A DNA stretch of 64,000 bases, taken from CAZOZZ01 sp965247425 (GTDB taxonomy: Bacteria; Acidobacteriota; Terriglobia; 20CM-2-55-15). The notes beneath the pieces are model-generated. The model was not told the DNA's origin. It made no database searches and saw only the letters and a program-made list of their open reading frames with translations. Positions 61,241 through 64,000 of the stretch are shown one piece after another; position 1 is the first letter of the stretch, and every line of letters starts with the position of its first letter. Made by a program: the position numbers and the translations under genes. The stretch lies in contig OZ252023.1 of the NCBI GenBank assembly GCA_965247425.1, positions 248,001 through 312,000 on the forward strand. The letters run 5' to 3'.

Positions 61241-64000
61241 TCACTGATCCGGACGCTTGTGCGCGAAGCGATAAGCGGGAACGCCGCGGCCGGAAACCAG
61301 ACGGGTGTTCCATTCGAGTTGATAGTCGACGTTCGCTTCCGTCATCGTCTCCGAAGAATAGGGGTAAGGACTGTCGCTGTGACGCGGGTGCGGTCCGACA
61401 GTCTGCGAGAAGGCTTCGTAAGAATCCATGTCCTTCTCGAACCCGTCGGCGTAGAAGAAATAATCCCGTTTCCAGCCCGGGTCGGGGGGCGGCAGGCGGA
61501 TCGGGTCGAATTCCAGGGCGAGTTCTTCTCCGGAGCCGAAGATCACGAAATGATCCTCGGCTTCGGCGAGGAGCGGCCGTACGTTTCCGAACGTTGTGTA
61601 CGCGCCCCTGTGTTTTGCGAAAGGACCGGTCGGGCTGAGGTCGTCGTAGACGAAGATGATGTCGCTGGACGGATTGCCGGTCTCTAAGCGTGGGTACCCT
61701 CGCCAGGCAAGTGTGGCTTCCGACAGCGGGATTTCCGTCAATGTCACCGGAACCTGATCGGACGTCGTGTCGATAAGGATCCTGTCCCAATAGATTTCCA
61801 GGTTGGTTGTGATTCGGATGCGCCGGGTACCTTCGGGCAGCAGGCCGCTCAGGTCGCGTGTCATCGTGCGTGCCAGCCCGGCCGGAAATCCCATGTCGTC
61901 CAGCACACGTACCCAGCGTCCCGAAGCGTCCAGCGCGTCGAGGTAGGGCGCTATCGGTTCGATCCCTGATTGGAGCGCAGCGAACGCAGCCGTGGGGGTG
62001 AAGTAATCGATGAATCCGTGCATCAAGAGCCGGACCGGTTTCGCGACATCGATCATTCCGAGATCCAGTTCCAGGCTGTGCGTCCTGGCCAGGCCGTGGA
62101 AGGGAAGGGAGTCAAACCCCGTCACGTACCGTCGATCCAGTTCGAGCAGGTCGGGGAGCACGTCCCGTCCGGTTTCATCCCACGCACCGGCCGGGAGATG
62201 GGCATCCCGGCTGGCGATGACCTCGAACGACGGGAACGGCGGCCCCGAAGCGAAGTACTCGTTCGGGTAGACATCCACGTCGGCCGGATGATCGACAGCG
62301 AGCAGCCGGATCTGGTCCAGGTAGACGAGCTCCTCCATCGGTTCAGACAGTCGAAAGCTGAGGCGTCCGTCCCGTGCCCGCACGTTGTCGCCGTCAACCC
62401 GGATGTATTCGGTCGGATCGGACACATTGCGCTGGCCAGGCGCGACCCAGTGTCCAGCGATGCCCGCCCCGATAGCGTCCGTGATGAATTCGTATCGCTC
62501 CCCGTTCCAGGCGAACAGGACCGGGCAGGAACTGCCTCGCCGGTCAATTTCGGTAACCCTGAGCGCTTGACGGATTTCAGGCTGCGTTTCGTCCTGAAGG
62601 ACGCCGGTCGGCCACAGCAGCCGCACGGTGTCGATTTCAGTGTTCTGCCCCAATCCGGCGATGACGGATGGGGCGCTCTGTCCAAGGTATCCGGAGGCAC
62701 TCTGGATCTCCCATTTCTGACGATGCGTTCCGGCGAAGATTTCCACTTTGGTGCCGATGGCGCTCTTGCTGTCGTTTAACCCCTCGAGGTCGACCCGCAC
62801 CCAGGCATTACGGTTTCCTCCGTCGTTGCGGAGGAGGTGCACCCCACCCCCGTTCTCGGTCAAAAGCAGGTCCGCGTCGCCGTCCTCGTCATAATCGGCT
62901 GACAGCAGGGCTCGTGGGCGTTCGACCTCGATCCGGTCCAGCCCCACACGAACCGTCACGTCCTGGAAACGATCGTTTCCGAGGTTGCGAAGCAAACGCA
63001 CCTCTGATCCGGAAGGGCCTTCCCCAGCCACGGCCAGATCGATCCAGCCGTCGTTGTCATGGTCGAAGGCGACCAGTCCCCACCCCCTGTCCCATCCGAG
63101 TTCCGGCAGGGCAATCGATTCGAACGTCCGCCCTTCGATGTTTCGCCAAACGGTGAGACCGGGCGCGGCCCAATGCCCGAAAGCCACATCCATCCATCCG
63201 TCTTTATTGAAGTCGGCGACAGCCACACCGGCGGTTGGCGCGTTGAGGGCCGGCCAGGGTTCGCGCGTGTCGAAGGCCCCTTCGCGCGGATTGACGAACA
63301 GGACTGGAGTGCCCTGCCAGCCCGTCACGACAATGTCGATCGCGCGGTCGTTGTTGATGTCGGTCGCGACGGCGCCGACGCTGGGCGCCGTACCGGACAG
63401 CCCCAACTCTCGAGCCATTTCGGCGAACGACCCGTCCCCGTTGTTCCGCCAGAGCATGTTGGATGGAGTCGGTGAATCAAGCGGGAAATCGAAAGCGGCG
63501 CCTTCGTCCGGACTCGGAAAGTTCAAGAAACGGGTCACGTATAAATCCAGATCTCCGTCGTGGTCGAAGTCCAGGAAAGAGAGTCCGGCCGGCAGCCCAT
63601 CGACGACGACCCCGGACTCGGGCGTCCGGTCTTCGAAGCGGCCATCGCCCGTGTTCCGGAACAGCGTGACGCGCTCCCCGATCGCGGTTGCTAAGTCGGT
63701 GTGTCCGTCGTTGTCGTAATCCCCGGCGACGCAGCCCAGCCCCAGTCCCCGGACACCGACGCCCGTGGACGCGGTCACGTCCCCGAAACGCCCGCCCCCG
63801 AGGTTTCGGTACATCGCGCTCGACGCGCCGTCTGAGCCGTTAGGCAGGAACAGGTCGATCCGGTTGTCGCCGTCGTAGTCCAGGAAACACGCCCCCGGCC
63901 CGAGCAGTGTCGCGACACCGGAACTTCCACCAGTGGGATCGGACGTGTGCGTGAAGTCCAAACCCGCCTCCGGTCCGACTGAGGCGAACTGTACCGGGAC
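61241..64000 (-). CDS. Large CRTAC1-like FG-GAP/ASPIC-UnbV protein, N-terminus beyond window
   Basis: The frame is open from the window edge to the stop at 61241 (about 919 codons visible); the start lies outside. Early residues VPVQFASVGPEAGLDFTHT are the typical beginning of mature CRTAC1 proteins. FG-GAP calcium-binding repeats follow (FLDYDGDNRIDLFL, AGDYDNDGHTDLAT, VADFNKDGWMDVAF), then an ASPIC/UnbV domain (SKSAIGTKVEIFAG ... VRLLWPTGVLQDE). Unlike the shorter relative at 57.9 kb it has a further 400-residue C-terminal domain (from SCPVLFAWNGERYEFITDAI) of unrecognised function. It heads the minus-strand group interrupted by the MITE. Confidence 0.92.
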   Translation of the reverse strand, partial: VPVQFASVGPEAGLDFTHTSDPTGGSSGVATLLGPGACFLDYDGDNRIDLFLPNGSDGASSAMYRNLGGGRFGDVTASTGVGVRGLGLGCVAGDYDNDGHTDLATAIGERVTLFRNTGDGRFEDRTPESGVVVDGLPAGLSFLDFDHDGDLDLYVTRFLNFPSPDEGAAFDFPLDSPTPSNMLWRNNGDGSFAEMARELGLSGTAPSVGAVATDINNDRAIDIVVTGWQGTPVLFVNPREGAFDTREPWPALNAPTAGVAVADFNKDGWMDVAFGHWAAPGLTVWRNIEGRTFESIALPELGWDRGWGLVAFDHDNDGWIDLAVAGEGPSGSEVRLLRNLGNDRFQDVTVRVGLDRIEVERPRALLSADYDEDGDADLLLTENGGGVHLLRNDGGNRNAWVRVDLEGLNDSKSAIGTKVEIFAGTHRQKWEIQSASGYLGQSAPSVIAGLGQNTEIDTVRLLWPTGVLQDETQPEIRQALRVTEIDRRGSSCPVLFAWNGERYEFITDAIGAGIAGHWVAPGQRNVSDPTEYIRVDGDNVRARDGRLSFRLSEPMEELVYLDQIRLLAVDHPADVDVYPNEYFASGPPFPSFEVIASRDAHLPAGAWDETGRDVLPDLLELDRRYVTGFDSLPFHGLARTHSLELDLGMIDVAKPVRLLMHGFIDYFTPTAAFAALQSGIEPIAPYLDALDASGRWVRVLDDMGFPAGLARTMTRDLSGLLPEGTRRIRITTNLEIYWDRILIDTTSDQVPVTLTEIPLSEATLAWRGYPRLETGNPSSDIIFVYDDLSPTGPFAKHRGAYTTFGNVRPLLAEAEDHFVIFGSGEELALEFDPIRLPPPDPGWKRDYFFYADGFEKDMDSYEAFSQTVGPHPRHSDSPYPYSSETMTEANVDYQLEWNTRLVSGRGVPAYRFAHKRPDQ

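Overview
This 64 kb chromosomal window is high in G+C and comes from a Gram-negative bacterium, most likely an Acidobacteriota member (Vicinamibacterales-like). The evidence for that is indirect. It includes two very large Oar-type TonB-dependent receptors with an N-terminal carboxypeptidase-regulatory domain, FG-GAP/ASPIC-UnbV (CRTAC1-like) proteins with TPR partners, a DUF5916 outer-membrane protein, several twin-arginine-exported proteins, and DUF1592/DUF1552 gene sets. I saw no rRNA, complete tRNA or CRISPR array.

Layout. (1) 1-8.75 kb, minus strand: a housekeeping string moxR, DUF58, tgpA-like transglutaminase, rimO, yacG, pgpA, an NHL/TIG protein, cinA (cut by the window edge). (2) 9-20.3 kb: a DUF5916 protein, an FMN reductase, a fused formimidoyltransferase-cyclodeaminase, an isoquinoline 1-oxidoreductase-like molybdenum hydroxylase pair, a NarL-type histidine kinase/response regulator pair, and a small twin-arginine protein followed by an amidase broken by a deletion. 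(3) 20.5-32.8 kb: two tandem copies (A, B) of a three-gene module transcribed right to left: exported c-type cytochrome of the DUF1587/1592/1588/1585 type, twin-arginine DUF1552 (HXXSHH) protein, exported ankyrin-repeat protein; then a twin-arginine VOC protein. (4) 32.9-42.5 kb: an unstable accessory region with gene fragments, an IS21-type end remnant, a TPR protein, a TonB-dependent receptor, a decayed CRTAC1-TPR gene interrupted by a complete IS21-family element (istA/istB), and an ISAzo13-type transposase remnant. (5) 42.5-48 kb: a third copy (C) of the module, almost identical to copy A. (6) 48.1-55.7 kb: a beta-propeller/di-haem peroxidase-like protein, a DUF5666 protein and a second TonB-dependent receptor ending at a strong intrinsic terminator. 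(7) 56-64 kb: a two-gene insertion element (DUF6788 plus DDE transposase), then CRTAC1 and TPR genes, a 271-bp MITE-like element, and a second CRTAC1 gene that runs off the window.

The most notable content is the three-fold cytochrome/DUF1552/ankyrin module. All three products carry export signals, and the ankyrin proteins end in a conserved two-cysteine tail. Copies A and C are near-identical in the middle and diverge towards both ends at a constant 21,962-bp offset, the pattern expected of gene conversion between older paralogues. The substrate of this envelope system is unknown. The 33-42 kb region is a graveyard of mobile elements and broken genes, in which the IS21 target duplication and the interrupted reading frame can be reconstructed base by base.
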